Assembly: GCA_031273775.1 (NCBI GenBank)
Contig: JAISRF010000076.1
Location: forward strand, 1-11,969
Source: Oscillospiraceae bacterium
GTDB taxonomy: Bacteria; Bacillota; Clostridia; Oscillospirales; Acutalibacteraceae
Length of the DNA stretch: 11,969 bases
Reading direction: 5' to 3'
The notes under the pieces are model-generated. The model worked only from the letters and a program-made list of their open reading frames with translations, did not search any database and was not told the origin of the DNA. Both the position numbers and the translations under genes were made by a program. Below, piece by piece: positions 1 to 6,710 of this stretch (the first letter of the stretch is position 1; each line of letters begins with the position of its first letter).

Positions 1-292
1 CCAGCGCGCCCTCACTCCGAAAATTGGAAGGTTCCTCACACCAGCTACTCACAATATAGCCGCAGGCGTACACTTTTTCGCTTTCAAAATCTGACGGAAT
101 CACGCCGTAGTTGCCAATCAATGGAAAGGTTTGCGTAATAATCTGTCCGTTGTAGCTTTTGTCGGTCAGGGTTTCTAAATATCCCGTCATGCCGGTGGTA
201 AAGACAATTTCACCTACCGCGTCTTTTTCGGCTCCAAAGGCTACGCCCTCGAACACTGTCTCATTTTCCAAAACCAAATATGCTTTTGACAT
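1..292 (-). CDS. carA: Carbamoyl-phosphate synthase small (glutaminase) subunit, N-terminal part, cut by window edge
   Basis: The visible 97 residues match the N-terminal domain of the CarA small subunit. CarA releases ammonia from glutamine and passes it to CarB, which makes carbamoyl phosphate for pyrimidines and arginine in the cytosol. Family landmarks seen are the start MSKAYLVLENETVFEG, the block GEIVFTTGMTGYLETLTD (residues 27-44) and FPLIGNYGV (56-64). The class I glutaminase triad lies in the C-terminal half, outside the window, so activity cannot be judged. ATG 292 is chosen because GGGAGGAG lies about 9 bases upstream and the family usually begins here. An ATG at 397, overlapping the purF stop as ATGA, is in the same frame with no stop between, and would add 35 residues. 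It has no good ribosome site and the extension is not family-like. Identification is strong from sequence; pairing with carB is assumed. Confidence 0.93.
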   Translation of the reverse strand, partial: MSKAYLVLENETVFEGVAFGAEKDAVGEIVFTTGMTGYLETLTDKSYNGQIITQTFPLIGNYGVIPSDFESEKVYACGYIVSSWCEEPSNFRSEGAL

Positions 293-393
293 GTGCTTTA
301 GCTCCTCCCGAATGTGGTTTATTTTCTTCGGGTCAAATCCCCGCCCTCCGGGGCGATTCCACGAAGATACACCGCTACTTGCAAAGGTGTAAT
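293..393 (-). other. purF-carA spacer with stem-loop leader
   Basis: On the minus strand this 101-base gap can fold into a long imperfect stem-loop at 325-367. The outer arms are TCTTCG and CGAAGA (six pairs), and the inner hairpin is CGCCC/GGGCG around a four-base loop (342-355). No T-run follows it, so it does not look like an intrinsic terminator. It lies just upstream of the carA ribosome site and could be a leader structure or a processing site. It could also be a degraded repeat. The gap is also an open extension of the carA frame. Confidence 0.45.
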
Positions 394-1824
394 TCATTCA
401 AGCGCGTCTTTTCTTATTTTCAACGTGTCACCGGTAAAGCATTTTGTACAAAACTCGCGCCTGCACTTTTGACAAGCTTTTTCAAGTCCTTCTATGCTGA
501 TATAGCCAAGGCTGTCCGCGCCGATTTTTTCGCAAATTTCGTCCAATGAGATTTGGTTGGCGATTAGGTTTTCCTCGCCGTCAATGTCGGTGCCGTAGTG
601 GCAGGTAAAGCGGAACGGCGGGGCGGAAATTCGCATATGAACCTCCGCCGCGCCGGCGTGCCGCATGGCTTTTACAATTTTTTCGCTGGTGGTGCCCCGC
701 ACAATGGAATCGTCCACCAACATTACCCGCTTGCCGGCCACGTTGGACGACAGGGGGTTTAACTTTAACCGGACGGCGCTTTCGCGTTGCGCCTGGGTGG
801 GGTAAATAAAGCTACGGCCAATATAACGGTTTTTCACAAATCCGGTCACCAGCGGAATCCCGCTTTCCGCCGCGTAGCCTTCCGCCGCTTCCAAGCCGCT
901 GTCCGGCACGCCGCACACAATGTCCGCGTCCACCGGATATTCGCGAGCCAGCTCGCGGCCCATGTTAAAGCGCGCCTCATACACCGGAAGCCCGTCAATT
1001 ACGGAATCGGGGCGGGCGAAGTAAATATATTCAAAAATACACAGCCCGTTGCCGGGCGTTTTTTTTACGTTTATGGTGTCCGAAGCGGTAATCTTGCCGT
1101 CTTCAATCACCAGCACCTCGCCGGGCTCCACGTCGCGCAACGGCGCAAAGCCGCAGCTCTCAAAAGCACAGCTTTCCGAAGCAACAGCCAATCCTGAATC
1201 GTTCTGACCAAGGCACAATGGACGGAATCCATCGGTGTCCCGCACTACAACCAGCTTGCCGTCGCCGGAAAGGACAATCAGGCAAAACGCGCCTTCCAGC
1301 TTTCCCGCCGCCTCGCGGACACCGATCAACAAGTTGCCGGTTTTCATAATATAATAGGCAATCAGGGAGGATACGACCTCGCTGTCGGAGGTGGCTTCAA
1401 AATGGACGCCGAGCTTGCGCAATTCTTCGCGAAGCTCCACCGCGTTGGTCACGTTGCCGTTGTGCGCGGTGGCAATCCGCCCGGTTAAATATTCCGTAAT
1501 GAATGGCTGGACATTTTGGCAAGTGTCCGATCCGGTGGTGGAGTAGCGGTTATGTCCTACCGCCGTATGGCTTTTAGGAAGCCGATCAAGCACCTTGCCC
1601 GTGAAAACCTCACTGACCAGCCCGGTGTTTTTGTGGTACAAAATGGTGTTATTGTCGGTGGCAACGGCAATGCCGCTTCCCTCCTGACCACGGTGCTGCA
1701 TGGCAAGCAGGGCGTTATATGTAATTCCCGCCGCTTCCGAGCTTTGTACGCTTATTCCGAACACGGCACATTCCTCACGCGGCTTGTCCACGCTGTTTCT
1801 GTTCTTATTCACCAAATCGTTCAT
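394..1824 (-). CDS. purF: Amidophosphoribosyltransferase (glutamine PRPP amidotransferase)
   Basis: This enzyme catalyses the first committed step of purine synthesis, converting PRPP and glutamine to 5-phosphoribosylamine. The 476 residues match the length of Bacillus-type PurF. The N-terminal Ntn-glutaminase domain begins at Cys19 (EECAVFGI), so a short propeptide would be removed as in the Bacillus enzyme. HNGN is at 121-124. The phosphoribosyltransferase domain carries the PRPP loop LVDDSIVRGTTS at 369-380. Four cysteines fit the ligands of the Bacillus-type [4Fe-4S] cluster: C262, C408, C459 and C462. The start is uncertain. ATG 1824 directly abuts GGAGG with no spacing, whereas TTG 1815, three codons on, sits nine bases from it and may be the true start. 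A frame extension to 1896 runs through repeat DNA and is unlikely to be translated. Downstream is carA, also glutamine-dependent. Confidence 0.96.
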   Translation of the reverse strand: MNDLVNKNRNSVDKPREECAVFGISVQSSEAAGITYNALLAMQHRGQEGSGIAVATDNNTILYHKNTGLVSEVFTGKVLDRLPKSHTAVGHNRYSTTGSDTCQNVQPFITEYLTGRIATAHNGNVTNAVELREELRKLGVHFEATSDSEVVSSLIAYYIMKTGNLLIGVREAAGKLEGAFCLIVLSGDGKLVVVRDTDGFRPLCLGQNDSGLAVASESCAFESCGFAPLRDVEPGEVLVIEDGKITASDTINVKKTPGNGLCIFEYIYFARPDSVIDGLPVYEARFNMGRELAREYPVDADIVCGVPDSGLEAAEGYAAESGIPLVTGFVKNRYIGRSFIYPTQAQRESAVRLKLNPLSSNVAGKRVMLVDDSIVRGTTSEKIVKAMRHAGAAEVHMRISAPPFRFTCHYGTDIDGEENLIANQISLDEICEKIGADSLGYISIEGLEKACQKCRREFCTKCFTGDTLKIRKDALE

Positions 1825-1859
1825 CCTCCACAAAAATCTGTCATCGGTCGAACATGTAA

Positions 1860-1874
1860 GTCTGCCCCTACATC
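1860..1874 (-). repeat. GTAGGGGC-type fragment upstream of purF
   Basis: The minus strand reads GATGTAGGGGCAGAC. Its core resembles the sequence at 2599-2622 and, more weakly, the one at 8522-8542. It is flanked by ATGTA and TACAT, which could pair around it. It looks like a remnant of a dispersed intergenic element, but only three imperfect pieces are visible here. Confidence 0.35.
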
Positions 1875-1878
1875 TAAC

Positions 1879-1894
1879 GCGCTCTGCGGAGCGC
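1879..1894. repeat. Perfect GC-rich inverted repeat (6-bp stem, 4-base loop)
   Basis: GCGCTC and GAGCGC flank a TGCG loop. The 10-mer GCGCTCTGCG found here also occurs on the opposite strand in the hairpin at 10725-10739, next to the glutamate synthase stop codon. No T-run follows on either side, so it is not an intrinsic terminator. Confidence 0.6.
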
Positions 1895-1900
1895 AATTCA

Positions 1901-1951
<51 letters not shown>

Positions 1952-1964
1952 ATTATTGTTTTTA

Positions 1965-1985
1965 TATTGGCGTTTTACGCCAATA
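1965..1985. repeat. Inverted repeat after the ANTAR gene stop (9-bp stem, 3-base loop)
   Basis: TATTGGCGT and ACGCCAATA flank a TTT loop (plus strand). On the minus strand the hairpin starts 12 bases after the ANTAR gene stop and is followed by an A-rich run, not a T-run, so it is a poor intrinsic terminator. It could stabilise the 3' end of the transcript. Its centre (GGCGT/ACGCC) resembles the hairpin inside purB at 9915-9943. Confidence 0.6.
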
Positions 1986-1997
1986 AGCTACTAATAT

Positions 1998-2567
1998 CTA
2001 CATTTCGTACGTTTTAAGAATTCCCTCCGCTACCACGCGGCGGGTGACGCGCAAATCCATGGCCTGTTTTTCAATGTATCGGTGTGCCTCGGCTTCGGTC
2101 ATGTTCAAGTGTGAAATTAACACAAGTTTGGCGCGGGCAGTCATTCTTATATCGTCCAGCTTTTTGGTGAGGCGGCTGTTTTCCGTCATTAACCGCTGCA
2201 TTTTTTTATTTATGACGCAGAGGAACTTAAACGCGGTGTACAGCGTTTCGCGGCGCATTGGCTTGCTAACCGTGATGACACCTTGATCTTCCAAAGTCGC
2301 CGAAATTTGCTCTGCGGTTTCCGCTTTGACAATTAAAACCACTTGGCACCGCCCGCTTTCCGCCGCCTCCCGCGCAAGCCTGTCCCCACCCTCGTCGGAA
2401 AGCGGGGCGTTGATGACGCACAAGTCAATGGTTTGCTTTGCAAGCAGTTCCCGGGCTGCGGCGCAGCTCTCACATACGTTAATGGAGGCACAAAATTCCG
2501 GTTTGATTAAATCATGCAGAAAGGCGGTACTGCTTTCGGCGTTCGATACAATGACAGCATTTTCCAA
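1998..2567 (-). CDS. ANTAR-domain RNA-binding antitermination regulator with degenerate receiver domain
   Basis: The 189-residue protein has an N-terminal receiver-like fold (about 1-120) joined by a short helix (about 120-135) to a C-terminal ANTAR domain (about 130-189). The ANTAR signature is seen as AKLVLISHLNMTEAEAHRYI followed by EKQAMDLRVTRRVVAEGIL. ANTAR domains bind paired hexaloop hairpins in nascent RNA and prevent terminator formation. The receiver lacks the usual acidic pair (S8, N9) and has Asn53 where the phosphorylated Asp normally sits, although Lys102 (SKP) remains, so classic phosphorylation is unlikely. No histidine kinase is nearby. The start is TTG 2567, with AAGGAG 12 bases upstream. 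ANTAR regulators of this kind often control nitrogen genes in Clostridia, which suits the glutamine-enzyme neighbours; a specific target is inference. It may need its own promoter or readthrough of the glmS terminator. Confidence 0.9.
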   Translation of the reverse strand: MENAVIVSNAESSTAFLHDLIKPEFCASINVCESCAAARELLAKQTIDLCVINAPLSDEGGDRLAREAAESGRCQVVLIVKAETAEQISATLEDQGVITVSKPMRRETLYTAFKFLCVINKKMQRLMTENSRLTKKLDDIRMTARAKLVLISHLNMTEAEAHRYIEKQAMDLRVTRRVVAEGILKTYEM

Positions 2568-2598
2568 ATTTTAAAATTTCTCCTTGCGACGCGTTTTT

Positions 2599-2633
2599 GG
2601 GCAACCACAAGGGTTGTCCCTATGGTGTGGTTG
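2599..2633 (-). repeat. Three-part repeat able to form two alternative hairpins in the ANTAR gene leader
   Basis: The segment holds three related arms. CAACCACA (plus 2602-2609) pairs perfectly with TGTGGTTG (2626-2633). The overlapping GGGCAACC (2599-2606) can instead pair with GGTTGTCCC (2612-2620) with one bulge. The two folds exclude each other. The core also resembles the GTAGGGGC-type fragments elsewhere, so it may be a repeat remnant, an RNA switch, or both. Confidence 0.45.
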
Positions 2634-2639
2634 TTCCAG

Positions 2640-2680
2640 AAAAAAACCGGTCTGACCCCCGCTTGCGGAGTTGCCGGTTT
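2640..2680 (-). terminator. Rho-independent terminator after glmS
   Basis: Starting seven bases after the glmS stop, the minus strand carries AAACCGG pairing with CCGGTTT. An inner stem (CTCCG/CGGGG, with one G-U pair) lies within the loop, and the 3' arm runs into seven consecutive T. This is the clearest terminator in the window. It would end the transcript covering the glutamate synthase genes and glmS, ahead of the ANTAR gene. Confidence 0.85.
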
Positions 2681-2686
2681 CACTCG

Positions 2687-4498
2687 CTATTCCACTGTTA
2701 CGCTTTTGGCCAGATTCCGCGGCTTGTCAATATCCAAACCTTTACAGGAAGCCACGTAATAAGCCAGAAGTTGCATCAGTACCACGGAAAGGGAAGGAGC
2801 AAACAAATCGTCCGCTTTAGGAATATTGATCACCGACACCTGCCCGCTTTTCAGATTAAGATCCAAATTTGTGATAAACCATACCCGCGCACCCCGGCTT
2901 ATCACCTGCTCAACGTTGCTTTCGACCTTGGCAAACAAGCGCTCGCTTGTGGCGACGGCGACCACCAGTGTGTTTTCCTCGATGAGGGAAATGGTACCGT
3001 GTTTTAATTCGCCTCCGGCGTAAGCTTCGGAGTGGATATATGAGATTTCCTTCAGCTTCAGGGAACCCTCCATGGCGATGGCATAATCCAGGTTGCGGCC
3101 GATAAAGAAAATACTTTTGGAATTGAAACACCCGGAGGCGTACTGCTGGATTTGCGGAATTTCATTGAACAGCGATTCGATCTTTTGGGGAAGCGCTTTT
3201 ATTTCGGCGATAAGCCGTGTTTCTTCGTTCGCGTCTATTTTTCCTAAAGTGGCCGCAAAGTTAACCGCCAACAGATACAGCATGGCAAGCTGTGTGGAAA
3301 AGGCCTTTGTGGTGGCGACGGCGATTTCCGGGCCGGCAAGGGTGTACAGTGTGTAGTCTGCTTCTTTAGCAATGGCGCTACCCACCACGTTTACAATCGC
3401 AAGAGTTTTCGCACCCCTGCGCCGGGCTTCGCGGAGTGCCGCGACCGTGTCTGCCGTTTCGCCCGACTGGCTGATGACACACACCAAAGTTTTGGAGTCC
3501 ACAATAGGCTCTTTGTAACGGAACTCGCTGGCCAAATCCACCTCTACCGGGATGCGGCACAGGCGCTCTATGACGTATTTTCCCACGCACCCAGCGTGAT
3601 AAGCGGAGCCGCAGGCGGTGATCACGATTTTATTATAGCAGGAAAGGTCAATTCTGTCAATCACTTCCCGCGCGCTTCCGCCGGGCAGTGCAGAATTGAC
3701 GGTGTCGCGCATGACGGCGGGTTGCTCCATGATTTCCTTGAACATGAAATGTTTATAGCCGCCCTTTTCCGCGCTGTCCACGTTCCATGTGACGGTTTCC
3801 GGGGTTTTGCTGATTTGCTCGCGGTCGGTGTTATAAAATGTGATGCCGTCGGCGGTTAAAACGCAGATTTCACGATCCGTAGGGTAAACTACATTTCGGG
3901 TATATTTTAAGATAGCCGGAACATCAGAGGCAATGTAGTTTGCACCCTCACCCACACCGATAATCAACGGATTGTCTTTTTTTACGGCAATCAGCTCGCC
4001 GGGACGGTCGGCGCACATAATACCCAGCGCGTAAGAGCCTTCCAGCCGCTCCGCCAGTTTAATCACCGTGTCCAGCACGTCACCGTTGTAATAATGCTCC
4101 GCAAGCTGAGCGATAACCTCGCTGTCGGTCTCGCTGGCAAAGCGGACGCCTTTTTCCTCCAGCCACGCGCGGAGCGCCTTGAAATTTTCAATGATGCCGT
4201 TATGCACCACGGCCACGCGGCAATCCGAACCCAAATGAGGGTGGGAATTCACATCCGAAGGCTCGCCGTGGGTGGCCCAGCGTGTGTGCCCGATTCCCGT
4301 GTTTCCGGAAACGGGATTTTCCGCCAAGGCATGCTCCAGCATTTCCAGACGACCCTTGCGCTTTAATACCTTCAAGCCGTTGTCAGAAGACACGGCGATT
4401 CCGGCGGAGTCGTACCCTCGATATTCAAGGCGTTTGAGTCCGTCGATTAAAACAGGCACCGCATTAGAATGTCCAACAAAGCCGATTATGCCACACAT
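2687..4498 (-). CDS. glmS: Glutamine-fructose-6-phosphate aminotransferase (isomerizing)
   Basis: GlmS makes glucosamine-6-phosphate from fructose-6-phosphate and glutamine, the entry step to peptidoglycan amino sugars. The 603 residues are full length. The Ntn-glutaminase domain starts MCGIIGFVG, with Cys2 as nucleophile, HTRWATHG at 71-78 and HNGIIEN at 99-105. The inter-domain region has FMFKEIMEQP (251-260). Two SIS sugar-isomerase domains follow, with CGSAYHAG at 296-303, SQSGETADT at 343-351 and TKAFSTQL at 397-404. The C-terminus KPRNLAKSVTVE is family-typical. ATG 4498 has GGAGG eight bases upstream, and Cys2 must follow the initiator Met, which fixes the start. A terminator lies just downstream. 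The 5' gap lacks the glmS ribozyme core that many Gram-positive bacteria use for control, so regulation here must differ. Confidence 0.98.
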   Translation of the reverse strand: MCGIIGFVGHSNAVPVLIDGLKRLEYRGYDSAGIAVSSDNGLKVLKRKGRLEMLEHALAENPVSGNTGIGHTRWATHGEPSDVNSHPHLGSDCRVAVVHNGIIENFKALRAWLEEKGVRFASETDSEVIAQLAEHYYNGDVLDTVIKLAERLEGSYALGIMCADRPGELIAVKKDNPLIIGVGEGANYIASDVPAILKYTRNVVYPTDREICVLTADGITFYNTDREQISKTPETVTWNVDSAEKGGYKHFMFKEIMEQPAVMRDTVNSALPGGSAREVIDRIDLSCYNKIVITACGSAYHAGCVGKYVIERLCRIPVEVDLASEFRYKEPIVDSKTLVCVISQSGETADTVAALREARRRGAKTLAIVNVVGSAIAKEADYTLYTLAGPEIAVATTKAFSTQLAMLYLLAVNFAATLGKIDANEETRLIAEIKALPQKIESLFNEIPQIQQYASGCFNSKSIFFIGRNLDYAIAMEGSLKLKEISYIHSEAYAGGELKHGTISLIEENTLVVAVATSERLFAKVESNVEQVISRGARVWFITNLDLNLKSGQVSVINIPKADDLFAPSLSVVLMQLLAYYVASCKGLDIDKPRNLAKSVTVE

Positions 4499-4545
4499 AT
4501 AAAGACCTCCGGTTTTTTTGTTGAGAATTTAAAGGGAGAATTGTG

Positions 4546-4607
4546 AATGGTTGTGTCGCTTTTGCGATGAATTAAAAATTTATATAAACTTGCCGCGGCA
4601 AACCATT
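4546..4607 (-). other. Structured leader upstream of glmS
   Basis: On the minus strand AATGGTT (4607-4601) is complementary to AACCATT (4552-4546), enclosing a small hairpin TCGC-AAAA-GCGA (4567-4556). The whole gap (4499-4650) was scanned by eye for a glmS ribozyme, and the AGCGCC cleavage core and its pseudoknot partners are absent. If the promoter proposed at 4581-4609 is real, the outer arm at 4601-4607 would not be in that transcript, so the two readings compete. Confidence 0.35.
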
Positions 4608-4609
4608 AA
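4581..4609 (-). promoter_or_regulatory. glmS: Possible glmS promoter with a palindromic operator in the spacer
   Basis: The minus strand has TTAATG (4609-4604, a poor -35) and TATATA (4586-4581, a fair -10) separated by 17 bases. The spacer contains the perfect 12-base palindrome TTGCCGCGGCAA (4590-4601), a position where a dimeric repressor could act. The palindrome is seen directly; the promoter and operator roles are inference, and the -35 match is weak. Confidence 0.28.
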
Positions 4610-4610
4610 T

Positions 4611-4632
4611 ATTCAATTTTCAACTCTCAATT
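4611..4632. repeat. Degenerate TTGAGA-type heptamer stretch
   Basis: The minus strand reads AATTGAGAGTTGAAAATTGAAT, about three imperfect copies of the unit seen at 1901-1949 but in the opposite orientation. It lies between the GXGXG gene and glmS. Confidence 0.55.
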
Positions 4633-4650
4633 ATCTATTACACGCAATTT

Positions 4651-5391
4651 TTAGTTGCGCGTGTACATCTGGTGGTAGGGGTTTTTTGCGTTGGGCTTCA
4701 AGGTGTAGTAAGTGTCTTTCAAAAGCTCCTCCGCATCCGCGCCGAATGCCGCCGCGTAGCTGGCCAAAAACGGCCGAATCTCTTCCAAATCCACTGCCTG
4801 CGCCTTGCTGACCAGCACTTGCGCGGGGAGATTTCCGGGCACAATTTCCGTCCGCACAAAAATACTGCCACCGTGCATACCGGTACCGGCAAACGCGTCA
4901 AAAGGCAACCGGTTACGATCGCTCAGTCCGAGCACAATAATAAGGCCGCCCGCCATATATTCACCCAGAAAGCTGCCTGCCCTGCCGCCAACGACAATAA
5001 CCGGGCGCTGCTCTTTGTACTCTTTCATATGTATGCCGGTTCGGTAACCGGAATTCCCTTTAACTAAAATGTTCCCGCCGCGCATGGCATAACCCAGCGC
5101 GTCCCCGGCGGAACCGTGAATGGTAATCCGCCCGGCATTCATGGTATCCCCGGTGGCATCCTGCGCGTTACCGTTAACGGTAATTTCGGCTCCGTTAAGG
5201 TAACAGCCCAGCGCATTTCCGGGCGTTCCGTTTATAGTGATTTTCTTTCCGTTCATGCCGCTGGCAATAAACCGCTGGCCGCAACAGTTATTCACCGAAA
5301 TTCCGTCGGTTGCTTCACGGATTTTCTGGTTTAGTTCCTTAAAATTAAGATTATGTGCGTTAATATTCATATGTGTCGCAGACACCGACAT
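4651..5391 (-). CDS. Glutamate synthase GXGXG-domain protein (large-subunit C-terminal domain as a separate protein)
   Basis: In classical glutamate synthase the C-terminal domain of the large subunit is a right-handed beta-helix built from GXGXG-type turns, with a structural role. Here it is a free 246-residue protein, as in archaeal-type split enzymes. Visible turns include GTPGNALG, GNAQDATGDTMNAG, GSAGDALGYAMRGG, GNSGYRTG and GGRAGSFLGEYMAGG, and there is an early CGQRFIASG block. I expect it to bind the FMN-domain protein encoded at 10738-11969. ATG 5391 is chosen because GGAG lies eight bases upstream. An internal ATG at 5370 fits family N-termini but has no ribosome site. Both the ribosome site and ATG 5391 fall inside a TTGAGA-type repeat. 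The next gene upstream is the FAD oxidoreductase, 43 bases away. Confidence 0.9.
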   Translation of the reverse strand: MSVSATHMNINAHNLNFKELNQKIREATDGISVNNCCGQRFIASGMNGKKITINGTPGNALGCYLNGAEITVNGNAQDATGDTMNAGRITIHGSAGDALGYAMRGGNILVKGNSGYRTGIHMKEYKEQRPVIVVGGRAGSFLGEYMAGGLIIVLGLSDRNRLPFDAFAGTGMHGGSIFVRTEIVPGNLPAQVLVSKAQAVDLEEIRPFLASYAAAFGADAEELLKDTYYTLKPNAKNPYHQMYTRN

Positions 5392-5415
5392 TCTCAATTC
5401 TCCATTCTCAATTGA
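5391..5415. repeat. TTGAGAATGGAGAATTGAGAAT-like repeat carrying the start of the GXGXG gene
   Basis: The minus strand has two TTGAGAAT units separated by GGAGAA, related to the heptamer array at 1901-1949. The GGAG within it serves as the apparent ribosome site, and the last AT of the repeat begins the ATG at 5391. Confidence 0.6.
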
Positions 5416-5434
5416 AGTTTCATTGATTCAAGCT

Positions 5435-6676
5435 TTACGCGCCCCCCAACTGACGCGCACGTTCCCTGCGGGAAAAAGCCATCAGACAGGGTTTTTCGCA
5501 AATCAAGCCAAAATCAAGGGTGTCAAGTGGGGTTTGCTCGCGGATTAACTGAGTGTAAATGCCTGCTTTCGCCACGTCGCCAATGAGTATAAAGCCTTTA
5601 AGGGCGTTGTCCGCGTAAAACAACTTTTTGTAGGTTTGATCCTCCCGCGCGTAATAAACCTCGCCGGCATACGTTCCCGCGGTCGCCACGTGCAACCCAA
5701 AAAATCCGATTGCGTTGAGTGGGATTGCGTTGGTGAATTCGTCCGCGCCGCCCGCCATGTTCACACCGGCGCATTCACCCTGCATGTAGGCATTTGGCAA
5801 TAGCGCCATTATTTTGGGCTGGCCGGAGGACACGTCCAAACTTTGCGTACAGTCCCCCGCCGCGTAAATATCCGGGTGGGAGGTCTGCATTGTTTCGTTG
5901 ATAACGATTCCCCGTTCCACAGTCAACCCCGCCTCTTTGGCCAACCCGGTCTGCGGGCGTACGCCAACGGCGAGAACCAGCAAATCAAACGAAATTTTCT
6001 CGCCGCTTTGCAGGGTGGCGGTCTCCGCAGTGAATGCCGCCACGGACTGGGAAAGCCGGAAAGAAATGCCCTTTTGCTCCAGCCGGTTTTGAATGATGGC
6101 CGCGCCCTCGGGGTCGAGAATACTTGAAAGAATGGTGGGAGCCAAATCGACCACGGTCACTTGCCCCACGCGCTCCAAAATTCCCTCCGCGCATTTCAGT
6201 CCGATTAAGCCCGCGCCCACAATGAGGATTTTTTTGTCTTTGGCAAGCCGGGAATCCAACGCTTTAGCTTGATCAAGTGTCATAAAAGAAAATTTTTCTT
6301 TCACCTTTTCAAGCCCCTGCATCGGCGGTACGAACGGCACGGAACCTGTGCCTAGCAAGGCTTTTTCAAAGGTGATTTTGCGTCCGTCTTCGGTCATGGC
6401 TTCTTTTTTTTCCGGATGGACGGAAACGATTTTTGTGCCGGGAAGAAATTCCACGGCGAGCTTCTCGTAAAAATCCGGCTTTCGGTAAAGCATCCGGCTT
6501 TCATCGGTCTTGCCCCACAATAAATAAGAAATCAGAGGGCGGGAATAAGTGTGATAAGGCTCATCGGAAACCATCAGGATTTTTCCGGTTTTGTCCACGC
6601 GGCGAATCCCCTCCACCGCGCCGATACCCGCACCTGAATTGCCAACAATAAGATATTTACAGCCAAGTTCCGGCAT
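5435..6676 (-). CDS. FAD-dependent NAD(P) oxidoreductase, glutamate synthase-associated
   Basis: The 413-residue protein is a two-dinucleotide-domain flavin oxidoreductase. An N-terminal FAD site is seen as KYLIVGNSGAGIGAVEGIR (8-25), a second nucleotide site as ILIVGAGLIGLKCAE (150-164) for NAD(P)H, and the flavin-contact motif YAAGDC at 271-276. No CxxC redox disulfide is visible, so it looks like a rubredoxin/ferredoxin reductase-type enzyme, not a disulfide reductase. It also lacks the N-terminal Fe-S domain of the usual GltD small subunit. From position, I infer it moves electrons from NAD(P)H through the adjacent ferredoxin to the FMN-domain protein. ATG 6676 is chosen because AAGGAG lies nine bases upstream; a frame extension to 6700 has no such site. 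The exact donor and the glutamate synthase role are not proven by sequence. Confidence 0.88.
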   Translation of the reverse strand: MPELGCKYLIVGNSGAGIGAVEGIRRVDKTGKILMVSDEPYHTYSRPLISYLLWGKTDESRMLYRKPDFYEKLAVEFLPGTKIVSVHPEKKEAMTEDGRKITFEKALLGTGSVPFVPPMQGLEKVKEKFSFMTLDQAKALDSRLAKDKKILIVGAGLIGLKCAEGILERVGQVTVVDLAPTILSSILDPEGAAIIQNRLEQKGISFRLSQSVAAFTAETATLQSGEKISFDLLVLAVGVRPQTGLAKEAGLTVERGIVINETMQTSHPDIYAAGDCTQSLDVSSGQPKIMALLPNAYMQGECAGVNMAGGADEFTNAIPLNAIGFFGLHVATAGTYAGEVYYAREDQTYKKLFYADNALKGFILIGDVAKAGIYTQLIREQTPLDTLDFGLICEKPCLMAFSRRERARQLGGA

Positions 6677-6710
6677 TAATAATAACTCCTTCGAAACCAA
6701 ATAAAAAAAC

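Noticed and set aside
787..1197. Plus-strand open frame inside purF
   Set aside because: It lies wholly antisense to a well-conserved gene, has no ribosome site, and its translation resembles no family.
1825..1896. N-terminal extension of PurF to 1896
   Set aside because: The extra codons run through a GC-rich hairpin and repeat DNA, and no ribosome site precedes them.
1965..1985. Intrinsic terminator after the ANTAR gene
   Set aside because: The hairpin is good but is followed by A-rich DNA on the transcribed strand, not a T-run.
2640..2680. ANTAR target hairpin pair within the glmS terminator
   Set aside because: The inner loop is four bases, not a hexaloop with A at position 1 and G at position 4, and there is no second matching hairpin.
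4499..4650. glmS ribozyme/riboswitch upstream of glmS
   Set aside because: The gap is barely long enough and lacks the AGCGCC cleavage core and its pseudoknot partners; a covariance search would settle it.
4672..5067. Plus-strand open frame antisense to the GXGXG gene
   Set aside because: The glycine-rich gene creates long antisense frames; no independent support.
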